Positions 9,630-18,482 of a DNA stretch of 64,000 nt are shown here, piece after piece (position 1 is the stretch's first letter; the number at the start of each line of letters is the position of its first letter). A program made the translations under genes and the position numbers. The stretch comes from Dehalococcoidia bacterium (GTDB taxonomy: Bacteria; Chloroflexota; Dehalococcoidia; Dehalococcoidales; UBA2162): the NCBI GenBank assembly GCA_011191975.1, contig DUFA01000116.1, positions 1 through 64,000 of the forward strand, read 5' to 3'. Below the pieces are notes generated by a model. The model made no database searches and was not told the origin of the DNA. It worked only from the letters and a program-made list of their open reading frames with translations.

Positions 9630-10570
9630 CCCAACCTCACCCGCGGATCCAGAGCAGCGTAACTTAGATCAGCTATTAAATTGCTGATGGCATAGGTGCC
9701 AGCGATAATTAGTGAAACGATCTCTAGCAAGGGGATGTCGCGATTCTCTATAGATCTCAGTAGTAACTGTCCAATTCCGGGATAGGCAAAGACGTTCTCT
9801 ACTATGATGAGCCCTCCCAGCATCCACCCAAAGTTGCTGGCAATTACAGTAATGGTCGGGAGCATCGCATTCGGAAGCACGTGCTTTACGATGACTTGCC
9901 GCATTGGTAAACCTTTGAGGATGGCTGTGCGTACGTAGTCTGTTCGCACTACCTCAATAACGTTGGCTCTCGTCATTCTCATGATATAGGCGAAGAGGAC
10001 AGCGATTATCGTAAGGGTAGGCATTATTAGAATCTGGGGACTCGTTAGGGGGTTAACACCGGGAAGAATGATGCTTGAAGATGGAAGAAGATGAAATGTT
10101 GAAGCGAAGAGAAGCATAAGTAGCAACCCGGTGACAAATTCTGGCACCGATATCCCTACTAGGGCAGTCATGCTCACCAAACGGTCTAGCTTCGTGTTCG
10201 GATACACGCCAGCCCATACACCGGTGGCAACCGCTAAAGGAACACCAATCAGAAAAGCGAACACAGCCAGGATTGCTGAATATCTGAGTCTCCTGCCTAC
10301 AATATCAGTAATCGGTAACTTCATAGCGTAGGAATTACCTAGATTACCCTGAAGCACATCACCGATCCAGGACAGGTAGCGTTCGTAGGCGGGACGGTTC
10401 AATCCAAGTTCCTCGCGTAGTCTCTCCACACTTTGTGGTGTTGCCTCCTTACCCAGTATCATAGCTGCCACGTCGCCGGGTAGGAGTTCGGTGATTACGA
10501 AGATAACCACAGAGACCACCAGTAACGTTATACAAATTAAGCCAATACGTCTTACAATGAAACGTACCAT
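9626..10570 (-). CDS. Peptide-type ABC transporter permease, DppB family
   Basis: 314 residues from the ATG at 10570 (MVRFIVRRIGL). GGAGGA lies about ten bases upstream; a longer in-frame start at 10621 lacks a good site. Features are the N-terminal helix, the family block TELLPGDVAAMILGKEATPQSVERLREELGL in the periplasmic segment, six predicted helices, and the EAA loop VKHVLPNAMLPTITV. The C-terminus ENVFAYPGIGQLLLRSIENRDIP is typical of DppB/OppB. It pairs with the DppC protein. It is 129 bases downstream of the binding-protein gene and overlaps dppC by four bases. Confidence 0.95.
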   Translation of the reverse strand: MVRFIVRRIGLICITLLVVSVVIFVITELLPGDVAAMILGKEATPQSVERLREELGLNRPAYERYLSWIGDVLQGNLGNSYAMKLPITDIVGRRLRYSAILAVFAFLIGVPLAVATGVWAGVYPNTKLDRLVSMTALVGISVPEFVTGLLLMLLFASTFHLLPSSSIILPGVNPLTSPQILIMPTLTIIAVLFAYIMRMTRANVIEVVRTDYVRTAILKGLPMRQVIVKHVLPNAMLPTITVIASNFGWMLGGLIIVENVFAYPGIGQLLLRSIENRDIPLLEIVSLIIAGTYAISNLIADLSYAALDPRVRLG

Positions 10571-10699
10571 GTAGCCGTTATCCTCCGATGAAACACAATA
10601 CCAATAGCAAGCTACCGACAATGAAGTATCTTATCTAAAAGTCAGATTCTCCACTCCGTTAGTAAGAATAATGATTGGTTGAAAACTCTTTAAGGAATC

Positions 10700-12247
10700 T
10701 TAATCATGCAGCCAGATGTAACGGCACCAGGGATCACCATGCGGTTTTGCTTCCAAGCCCATTACGTTATTACGCATGCCATGTAATATCGGCATAAACA
10801 CTGGTATAATCTTAGGCACTTCGTCTATAATGATACACTGTACCTCCCCGTAAGACTTCTGGCGGTCTGCCAGCTCGAGTTGACTCCTTGCCTGGAGGAT
10901 CAACTCGTCAACTCGTGTGTTGACGTACCCGGTCTCGTTCCAATCGGCGGTGGACAGGAATTGGATGCTGAAAGCTTCGTCAGGAATTCGTCCTCCCCAG
11001 TAACTGCAGCAGAAAGGCTTTACCATCCATACTTCTGACCAGTACCCGGCTTCAGGCATCACCTGAACGTCTATCCGGATGCCGGCTGATTCGGCTTTCT
11101 CTTTCATCACAGTCGCCATTTCCACCAATGGTGGTCCAAGGGAACTAGTGTACAGAGTGATGTCAATCCCATCCGGGTATCCAGCTTGGTTCAACAAGTC
11201 TTTCGCCAGTTCGATGTTATACTCCGGTGGCTTACAATCCTCATTGAAATGGGGATCGGTCGGTACGATGGGGTGATCGTAGGCGACACCACCATTTCCG
11301 AACAAGGCTCCTTCGAGGATAGCCTCCCGGTCAGTTGCGGCTTGAATTGCTTTGCGCACCAGCACGTTGTCGAATGGCGGCTCATTCACATTAAAGAGCA
11401 TGTTCATTTGCATCGCACTGGGTATGAGTGATACTTTACAATTGGGGTCGGCTTCGATAGTCTGGATACTCGGGATAGCCATATTCATGATAGCATCGAC
11501 CGTACCAGCCTTGAGTGCCTCGGCCCGCGTCTCAGGCTCGGTAAAATAGAAAAAGATTACTTCATCCAGGTAAGGGTAGCCTTCCCACCAATAATCGGGG
11601 TTTTTCTTCATTACAGTACGTTCACCCAGCACGTGCTCCGTCACGATAAAGGGACCTGTACCGAAGGTCTCGGTAGACAACCGTTCGGGGTCGACGTCTG
11701 AGGGCGTAATCTTGCAATGGTATCTGGAAATTAAGTCTGGCAGAAAAGCAGTAGGGCTCGACAAATCGAAACGGACTGTATAGTCGCCAACGGCAACAAC
11801 ATCCTCGACCATGCTGATTACAGATGCAAATGGAGACTCAATTTCGAATAGACGGTCGAAGGAGTAGACCACGTCCTCTGATGTCATCTCCTTCCCGTGG
11901 CTGAATTTCACGCCACGCTCAAGCTCGAACGTCCACTGCGTAAGGCTATCGTTGGCTTGCCAGGATTTTGCTAACAATGGTCTGAGAGTCCAGTCAGGAT
12001 TGCGTTCAGTCAGGCTTTCATAGCATTGGTGGACAACCAATATATCAGCAGCACCACTCAGCAAAGGAGGATCAAGACTAAATTGGTCCGGGGTATAAGC
12101 TACACGCAGGGTACCTCCAAATTTAGGTTCCTCTCCCTTTACTATCCCGTCTTCCTTATCCTCGGTGGTTTCCTGTCCACACGATACCAGCACTAGAACT
12201 ATTACTATAAAACAACTTACTACCGTCCAAATATATCTCTTTTTCAT
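10700..12247 (-). CDS. Extracellular solute-binding lipoprotein, family 5 (peptide type)
   Basis: 515-residue binding protein for the adjacent importer and first gene of its operon. The N-terminus MKKRYIWTVV leads into a hydrophobic signal segment and a lipobox LVSC, so Cys23 is the likely lipidated residue anchoring it outside the membrane. The mature protein shows family 5 landmarks: GGTLRVAYTPDQFSLDP, LAKSWQANDSLTQWTFELE, GVKFSHGKEMTSEDVVYSF, GTGPFIV, and VRKAIQAATDREAIL. Such proteins bind oligopeptides, nickel chelates or other solutes. AAAGGAG lies about twelve bases before the ATG, a rather long spacing. Confidence 0.93.
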   Translation of the reverse strand: MKKRYIWTVVSCFIVIVLVLVSCGQETTEDKEDGIVKGEEPKFGGTLRVAYTPDQFSLDPPLLSGAADILVVHQCYESLTERNPDWTLRPLLAKSWQANDSLTQWTFELERGVKFSHGKEMTSEDVVYSFDRLFEIESPFASVISMVEDVVAVGDYTVRFDLSSPTAFLPDLISRYHCKITPSDVDPERLSTETFGTGPFIVTEHVLGERTVMKKNPDYWWEGYPYLDEVIFFYFTEPETRAEALKAGTVDAIMNMAIPSIQTIEADPNCKVSLIPSAMQMNMLFNVNEPPFDNVLVRKAIQAATDREAILEGALFGNGGVAYDHPIVPTDPHFNEDCKPPEYNIELAKDLLNQAGYPDGIDITLYTSSLGPPLVEMATVMKEKAESAGIRIDVQVMPEAGYWSEVWMVKPFCCSYWGGRIPDEAFSIQFLSTADWNETGYVNTRVDELILQARSQLELADRQKSYGEVQCIIIDEVPKIIPVFMPILHGMRNNVMGLEAKPHGDPWCRYIWLHD

Positions 12248-12835
12248 GAGTATAATTTACTCCTTTGTTTTGAGGAAAAACTCTATCCTGAATAGTAACT
12301 TAAACAATTCATAAATAACCTCCTTTAGCTTTTCTCTTAAGGATCTAAAATTCTACCCAGTTCAGGATTAGATAATATATATAAGTTTTAACATGTGGTA
12401 TATATCTTCATTTATTTGATTTTAGATCTCGACAAGTATTTGGTAAATATCGTTCCGTATGTAACTGTTTCAATTATGAAAGGTTAATTTCTGACGTATT
12501 TTATCTATAACGAACGATAAAAGATTCACAAAAACGGAATCATATTCAAACCAACCATTATTTAAACTTGCTTGTTCTCATAGACGATGATTTTACCTCA
12601 TATAAGATTGGTCGAAGACTCACAATCGGACAAAGTATTGTCAAACTACTAATGGCTTCCAAGACTAAAAGCTAGAATCGTACTTTTGTTGAGGGCAGAA
12701 TAGTTCAGTGATGTAAATTATTAATACAGAGGATAGATGATGATTATTAGAAGAAGAGTTGTCTTTAATGCATATAGCAACAAGTAAATGATATTACACT
12801 ACCAAGTAAGTAAGATAAATCTAGGCTTGAAAATG
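12248..12835. other. Intergenic region, likely promoter of the importer operon
   Basis: About 590 bases of very AT-rich DNA between the importer operon and the next GNAT gene, both on the minus strand. I expect the operon promoter in the left third, but no clean -35/-10 pair stands out. No gene or repeat was recognised. Confidence 0.4.
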
Positions 12836-13294
12836 TTATAAGTAAATACTATACACATGAGCTGACGATTCGAAGCCAAGTGACCGGTAGAATTGACGTG
12901 TTCCAACTCGTTCCGTATCTGTGTTTATGATTATCTTATAGCATCCCGCGTTCCTAGCTTGGCGTATTGCATAATCTACAAGCTTTTCACCAATATCCCT
13001 CCTTTGTTGTTTTGAATCTACAATTAGATTTTCAACCAGAGCCCATGGAGAAGCATGGTGGGCAAGGTTCGGCATAACAAGAAGCATCATAGTTCCAAGA
13101 ACGACATCTTTATTATCTTCAGCTACCAGAAGTTCATACCCGGGGACCGAGTTAATCTCGTTGAGCGTTCTTTTATAATCCATAAGTGACGGTTTTTTAT
13201 CAGATTCTGCTATTGAATTAGGGATGTTTAATTCAGCATAAAGTTCAATAATACGAGGAATATCATTTTCCTTGGCTAATCTTACTTCTATCAT
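12836..13294 (-). CDS. GNAT family N-acetyltransferase
   Basis: 152-residue acetyltransferase with the full GNAT order: IEVRLAKENDIPRIIELYAEL at the N-terminus, GTMMLLVMPNL for strand 4, VENLIVDSKQQRRDIGEKLVDYAI for the acyl-CoA loop, and FYRSLGFESS near the end. The loop reads Q-R-R-D-I-G, with Asp in place of the usual first Gly. AGGATG precedes the ATG. The substrate is unknown. It borders a long stretch without recognisable genes, and is the third GNAT gene in 13 kb, none closely alike. Confidence 0.85.
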   Translation of the reverse strand: MIEVRLAKENDIPRIIELYAELNIPNSIAESDKKPSLMDYKRTLNEINSVPGYELLVAEDNKDVVLGTMMLLVMPNLAHHASPWALVENLIVDSKQQRRDIGEKLVDYAIRQARNAGCYKIIINTDTERVGTRQFYRSLGFESSAHVYSIYL

Positions 13295-15646
13295 ATATCA
13301 TCCTAAGTTGTCTGGTATCGGTTTTGCCTTAATGTGAACAGCGGCATATAGGATTAGATCAGGTCACCAATGAGATACTATTTTAAGTTCTTTGAGCATA
13401 CTACAAGGGACTCAGGCAGTCAAGCTTCTGATGCTAACGGTTCGTTTGGATACCACGGTAAAGGTCTTTCACCTGAGTTTAATAGACGTGAATTTAGTAT
13501 ACATAATGTGAGTTTATGGGGTTCAATACAATATATTCACAACCTGCTCATTACGAAACAAACATAACGATGAAAACGTAAGTTTATTATAATAATCAAG
13601 TTAACTTGACGATGCATAGTTATCCTAAAGAGTTTCAGGGATGGATACTACAGGTAAACAGGCGATTTAGCCTGACAAACCAGGATTCGGCAGCCATTCA
13701 GAAGAATGCAAATTACATCCTTTCAACCGCTCGTATCTTGTAGCTGAAACGTTCATATTGTCCAATATTTTTTCTTTCTCATAGCTGTATCGAAAATCTA
13801 TACCCAATAGCGAGACGCATCACTAGACAGTGATTCCTGTAAAATTCCATTGTAACGATGATCGGATTTTACCTTTCTGCAGATTGTTGAATGAATGTAT
13901 TTAATGTTGTTGTAGAGATTAGAGAAATCTACTTGTTCAATCTTTGACTATCAAATCATTTCGATTCCATGGTAATTACCAGGCGTATCAGCATCATCAA
14001 TTATTGATACGCTCCGAGTTACCTTTGCGATCAATTTCTTCATTCTGCAGCATCTTCTTACAGGTATCCGGGAGCGAACGCTTCCTTTGATGATGGAATC
14101 GGGTATTGCTGCATTCTTTTCAATGACGCGGTTGTATGTTCCGGGGCCTTTTCTTTTACACACAACAGGCTTTTTCCCTTCATTCAGGTTCCAAACCGGT
14201 AGAAATGTGCGGTATAGAGGGTATTTGGCGAACACCCTTCGAGCCTGAGAACTTAACTCAAAGACGCCTGTAGGATATACTAGGATACTCTAGCTTCAGA
14301 AAATGAAGAAGAACCACTCATTTTGTGCCAAATAATTATTATAAATATCCATGTATACTAAAATATCAACAGATTTGGACACCGAATGGTTGAAAAATGA
14401 CCATTTCCGATAGAGATTTCAGCAAAAAGTAATATGGACTATATTGCAAAACGGTTCAAATCATGAAAAGAGGGTCAATAAGTAAGGAAGTAGACCAGAT
14501 CGATATCCAGGCTGCACCGCGATGTACCAAGATCATGGGATCTGACGCAGAAAACGATCAAGGAAGTAAGCGAAGTCAACCGGCGTAAGGGAAACAAACA
14601 TAACAAAGAACCCCAGGCTAGTCGAATCACCGACAGAACTGAAAGTTAGGATCCTGTAAATGCCACGGCAAGCAGGGAAAAAGGTCGATGTGGGAACATT
14701 CGCTGATCGATACAGTTGAAAAAATTGTATCGGTGACAGTGTCTTACCTGCAGGTTTATCAGATCTGCAATCGAAAATGCTCGTTCAAGAGAAAAGATAG
14801 GCGGGTTGGCAAGTCGGGCTGTTAAAACCATCTGAGAAATAGGCACTTGCAGCAAAAAACCGGTCGGCTATTATACCAGCCGAACCAAGCGGTACTGAGA
14901 GAAATAAAAATCCGTAGGTCGATTGTCGTTACACCCTAACACAGATTAAAGCACCACCCTGAAAAGTGCCGGAAGGTATTTCCGAAAGTCTCTGGAGATA
15001 GATGGACTGGGAGATGCGCCGTATGGCTTTCAAGTACAAAAAAACCAACTGATACTTGTAGCTTGAACGACCCGGTAAATCCTCCACTGTGAAGGGGTAT
15101 CATATGCTACTGCGAATACTCGGGAGTAAATATATATAGAAAATGATACGGATCGTGAGATATAAAACAGTAAACAGTTTATCTAAATAGCAACGGAAGA
15201 GACCTCATGAAGAAGGAAACCAATGACTCTAAAGGGTAAATACCTTCAGGAATTTTCGATATCTGCAAGGCTATAGCCCTATATTGTAGATTCTGGAATA
15301 GATGTAACGGCATCTGGCCATACAGAGAGAATCGATCTGGTGGATACGAATTCTAACAAAAAGCAGATACCCTCAAGTAAATGGTATCTCATGAGACCTA
15401 CATTCTATGAATATCTTATAGGGTAGCATAAACTCGGAACGGCAGAGGTGATGAACATGAAGAATCCACCAGTATTAACCAAGTAAGGTTCAGCTATCGG
15501 ATGAGGTCCTGGACAGAGAATCTCAAGTATTTATACTCCTTCATACAGGTCGACGTGAATGTCTTGAATACCAAGGTTGGAATACCGCAGATAGGCTATA
15601 TCCCAATAGCAGCTATATACGAGTTAAGAACAAGGGTACATCATCT
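13295..15646. other. Long stretch without an intact gene, probably decayed DNA
   Basis: About 2.35 kb with no reading frame I can defend. Several short open stretches have protein-like composition but are cut by stops and appear in changing frames. Examples are plus-strand pieces near 14490-14650 and 15280-15425, and a 94-codon minus-strand frame at 13951-14235 rich in Lys and Arg. None shows a recognisable motif. It lies beside a recombinase module, so remnants of mobile or phage genes are the likeliest content, but I cannot name any. No clear terminal inverted repeats or target duplications were found by eye. Confidence 0.45.
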
Positions 15647-16492
15647 TCAGATTGGATCAATCTTATCCTGGAAAGCCTTCATCGTTTGCGTACGGTTCAT
15701 ATCATATCCATCGGTTAAAAGCTCAGTCAATTTTTCCCTAGCCTGCTCGGGAGTGAGTCCTTCCTTCACTAATTCTGCTTTACGCCACCAGTACGAAGAT
15801 TTTGCTTCCTCAAGTTTAGCTGCAAGGATTTGATTTATCTCAGTCTGTGCCCTTCTGATAAGTAGTGGATCCGGTTGAGTACGTTTTTGACGTTCCTCGA
15901 AAACAAGCTCATCGAGTTTTCGAAACAATTCTATCTCCAGATTCTGACTTTCGATATCAGCATCGATCTTTATCCTATGCTTCTGGTTCTGTTTCATTAG
16001 ATGATTCAAGGCAAATAACACATCCTCGTATTGCCCTCTGTGATTTAACAGGTGGTCTTGGACTACCATGGCGATATCCAACGCCATTACTCTTTTCTCA
16101 GCTATATCTTTATGTACCGGCAGCGGCATTGTTCTGGTCAGTATACGACGCAAGCCATGTGGAGTACTAAGGATTACCAGGAGCTCCTCAACGGTAATCC
16201 CGGCTGTATCTGCGAAGAACTCCAGCATGCGGTCGCGGTCAGGAGAATTCTTGTCAAGGAGGCCTTTGACATAGGCAAGCTGCTTTTCGAAATTCGGTCC
16301 CATCTTTTTCCACTGCCTGTAATACCTAAACACCGTTTTTTTATTTGCTCTTAATTCGGCTGCTACCTGAACCGGTCTTTTGCCTTCATCGAATAGTTCG
16401 AAGCATCTCTGTCGTAAGGATCTACCATACCAGTCACGCTTTATCGGGTATTTGCGAGTCCGCTTCAAGCCCAACAATTTTTTTAGATTCAT
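15647..16492 (-). CDS. Helix-turn-helix protein of a recombinase module, function unknown
   Basis: 281 residues from the ATG at 16492 (MNLKKLLGLKRTRKYP), which has GAGGAAGG just upstream; the longer frame to 16567 adds a hydrophobic stretch without support. Residues about 25-65 form a likely helix-turn-helix of resolvase/transposase type (LFDEGKRPVQVAAELRANKKTVFRYYRQWKK). The rest is mainly helical and charged, without catalytic motifs I recognise. It lies 86 bases downstream of a tyrosine recombinase on the same strand, which suggests a role in element mobility, regulation or replication. That role is inferred from position only. Confidence 0.6.
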   Translation of the reverse strand: MNLKKLLGLKRTRKYPIKRDWYGRSLRQRCFELFDEGKRPVQVAAELRANKKTVFRYYRQWKKMGPNFEKQLAYVKGLLDKNSPDRDRMLEFFADTAGITVEELLVILSTPHGLRRILTRTMPLPVHKDIAEKRVMALDIAMVVQDHLLNHRGQYEDVLFALNHLMKQNQKHRIKIDADIESQNLEIELFRKLDELVFEERQKRTQPDPLLIRRAQTEINQILAAKLEEAKSSYWWRKAELVKEGLTPEQAREKLTELLTDGYDMNRTQTMKAFQDKIDPI

Positions 16493-16578
16493 GGTTACCT
16501 TCCTCGGACTTATCGATCGTATTGAAACCGGATATGAATAACTAAGAGGGATGAACGCGAACATCATAAGACCGGAAG

Positions 16579-17310
16579 TTATAACCGATCACTATTCCAC
16601 AGTTGCTCGTACCAGTGGCGATGCTCTTCGCCCGATATCTTCCGGTATTTAGCGGTTGTGTTGAAACTCTGGTGTCCGAGATGTTCCTGGAGAAGCCGCA
16701 TTCCCTCACCAGAGTCATCGGACTTCATGGCATGGACAGCAAATGCATCCCTTAATATGTGGGGAGAAACATTATGGACTTTCCCGGTTTCTGGGTTTAC
16801 CAACTTTGGCAATTCAGCTTTTACGGCGCAGTCACGAATAATCTGCCAGGCACGGTGACGGTTGATATTGAAAATCCGGCAGTTGTTCTCGATAAGTGAA
16901 TTAGACTGGATATACTCTTTTAATAAATCAATAGTTACTTCATCGATCGGTAAAACCCACATTCGCTGGTTTTCAACAGCTTTGGTGACAGTCTCTCCAA
17001 CCTTTGTACCGCAGCCAGGGCAGTAAACCGAATGACGAGTCAGGCGATGTTTACATTCAGGACAGATGATGATTATGCTTGTCTTTAAATGTTTGATAGT
17101 CACGGTTCTGTTAATAAAATCGATGTTACCGACCATAATTGACAACAATTCACTGATTCGGCAAGCTAAGAAAAATAGAAGTCTGATCAACAGCCGGTCT
17201 CTAAGGTTGGCTGCAGCATCCTCCATCTGCGACACTTCTTCTAAATCAATATAGGCTTTCATGTTTGTGTTAAAATGTGGCGGAGGAGAAAGACTAGGGA
17301 CTGACCGCAT
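16579..17310 (-). CDS. Catalytic-domain-only tyrosine recombinase with an internal zinc ribbon
   Basis: 243 residues. All expected active-site positions can be assigned: Arg51 in LACRISELL, His184 and Arg187 in SPHILRDAF, His213 in LGHQS, and the nucleophile Tyr222 in TTAKYRK, with Lys73 or Lys76 for the beta-hairpin Lys. Between the first Arg and the His-x-x-Arg box lies a four-cysteine zinc ribbon, Cys83-x2-Cys86 and Cys97-x2-Cys100. The usual N-terminal SAM-like core-binding domain is absent, since the protein starts almost at the catalytic domain. It begins one base after the KGG-protein stop, preceded by AGGGGGTGAT, so the two are co-translated. Strand exchange at a site I cannot locate is the probable role. 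Confidence 0.88.
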   Translation of the reverse strand: MRSVPSLSPPPHFNTNMKAYIDLEEVSQMEDAAANLRDRLLIRLLFFLACRISELLSIMVGNIDFINRTVTIKHLKTSIIIICPECKHRLTRHSVYCPGCGTKVGETVTKAVENQRMWVLPIDEVTIDLLKEYIQSNSLIENNCRIFNINRHRAWQIIRDCAVKAELPKLVNPETGKVHNVSPHILRDAFAVHAMKSDDSGEGMRLLQEHLGHQSFNTTAKYRKISGEEHRHWYEQLWNSDRL

Positions 17311-17311
17311 A

Positions 17312-17554
17312 TCACCCCCTTAAATGCAAGTCTTCCTCCTCCAAGTATTCATTGAGTGCCGGACGTCTAGGACGCCCCCCCATTTTCCCGATTTCACTTA
17401 GTAAATCACGATATAGTTCTGCGGTACGTTTTCCGCCCTTCTTGCCTATTTCGCGGAAGAACTCATTCCCTTGGTTTCTCAGAGTAGCCTGACCTCCTCG
17501 CCGTCCAGCTTCTTTTACACTAATAATTTGTACTAACTTTTTATCCTTCTCCAT
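17312..17554 (-). CDS. Small KGG-motif protein
   Basis: 80-residue basic protein with three copies of a Gly-Gly repeat resembling the KGG/stress-induced motif: AGRRGGQATLRNQG, IGKKGGKRTAELYR and IGKMGGRPRRP. KGG proteins such as E. coli YciG are small, poorly understood and often stress-linked. Here the gene is joined to a tyrosine recombinase (one base between stop and next start), so it may act as a small DNA-binding partner of the recombinase. That is inference. AAGGA lies seven bases before the ATG. It diverges from the plus-strand gene at 17689. Confidence 0.7.
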   Translation of the reverse strand: MEKDKKLVQIISVKEAGRRGGQATLRNQGNEFFREIGKKGGKRTAELYRDLLSEIGKMGGRPRRPALNEYLEEEDLHLRG

Positions 17555-17660
17555 TCAATCCTTCTCCCCGACCTTACAAGTAATTATTGTGTATGTTATG
17601 CTTTGTAAAAATATCTGCTCTCTAATTTTGGCATAGCGTATATATTTCAAGCGATGACGA

Positions 17661-17697
17661 ATCGGACGAAGTTAAGGACGGATCGGACATGTCGGAC
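17661..17697 (+). repeat. Three short TCGGAC repeats in a divergent promoter region
   Basis: The hexamer TCGGAC occurs at 17662-17667, 17683-17688 and 17692-17697, the first two within the longer ATCGGAC and the last inside the start of the 17689 gene. Spacing is 21 then 9 bases. The position between two diverging genes fits an operator, but the repeat is short and could be chance. Confidence 0.25.
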
Positions 17698-18192
17698 AAC
17701 ATTCCAGATAAATGGATATCAACGAAAGAGGCAAGGGAAATCGACTCCATCGCCCTGTCACAGCACCGTATAGCGGAACTGGCAAATAATGACCTAATTA
17801 GGGCTAAACGAACAGGTACACAGAATTGGTTAGTGAAGGTTACGAATGAAGGTGGCAAATGGGATCTTGTTCGGGTCGGTAAAACTGAGCACCAGAATAG
17901 AGTCGTACAAATAGAACCTAACGTTAAAATAAACAAAGTTATAAGAGAGTTAGAAAAAATAGAAAATGCAATAGATACATTACAGGAATACAAACTTGAT
18001 CTGACATCTGGGGTTGCAGAATTGGAAATCCCTTTACCGATTAGACCGATATTTAAAGAATTGGCTCTTAAAGGAATTATCAAAAATGAGCCACGCCTAC
18101 AATCATTAGGCCCTCGCCAGTATCATGAAAACTATTGGGTGTTCACTAGTTTTGGTTTAGAGGTAATAAACTATTTGAATACTGAAGACTAG
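17689..18192 (+). CDS. Unrecognised protein, possible DNA-binding regulator of the recombinase module
   Basis: 167 residues with no family I recognise. The N-terminal 55 residues (KWISTKEAREIDSIALSQHRIAELANNDLI, then a basic patch) could form an excisionase-like winged helix. A central helical segment with heptad-like spacing (INKVIRELEKIENAIDTLQEY) could be a coiled coil, and the C-terminal part could be a second small helical domain. It is transcribed away from the KGG/recombinase unit with 134 bases between starts, a typical layout for a regulator or directionality factor. No function is claimed. A weak AAGGA lies about ten bases before the ATG. Confidence 0.55.
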   Translation: MSDNIPDKWISTKEAREIDSIALSQHRIAELANNDLIRAKRTGTQNWLVKVTNEGGKWDLVRVGKTEHQNRVVQIEPNVKINKVIRELEKIENAIDTLQEYKLDLTSGVAELEIPLPIRPIFKELALKGIIKNEPRLQSLGPRQYHENYWVFTSFGLEVINYLNTED

Positions 18193-18343
18193 TGCTCTGT
18201 AAATTCTCAAACTATGGCAGGAATCAGAATCTTGAGGGCGATTGAAATAAAACTTAGAATGCGTTAATTGGCGGTTTACAGCCAGTCCAGCCTATATAAA
18301 TTTACGTAGACTTTATTCGTAGATTAGGAGTTGACAGCCTACT

Positions 18344-18371
18344 GGTTTATAGGTTTGATGTGCTATAAACC
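18344..18371. repeat. Perfect 9-bp inverted repeat
   Basis: GGTTTATAG at 18344-18352 and CTATAAACC at 18363-18371 are separated by ten bases. It lies between the 17689 gene and the island integrase. It could be a recombinase or regulator site; there is no T-tract to suggest a terminator. Confidence 0.4.
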
Positions 18372-18408
18372 TAAATTTTACCGAGTGTTTAGAGGAAAGG
18401 CAAGAACC

Positions 18409-18429
18409 CCCTGTGCTCTTGGCACAGGG
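18409..18429. terminator. Hairpin between convergent genes
   Basis: CCCTGTGC at 18409-18416 pairs perfectly with GCACAGGG at 18422-18429 across a five-base loop. It sits downstream of both the 17689 gene and the integrase gene, but neither side has a good T-tract, so termination is only probable. Confidence 0.45.
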
Positions 18430-18482
18430 TAGTTCACTAAGAATATGTAACAAATCTTACATTGAACTTGGTTCGTACCTTC

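Noticed and set aside
13370..13567. 65-codon plus-strand open frame in the decayed region
   Set aside because: No ribosome binding site and no recognisable motif; not enough support for a gene.
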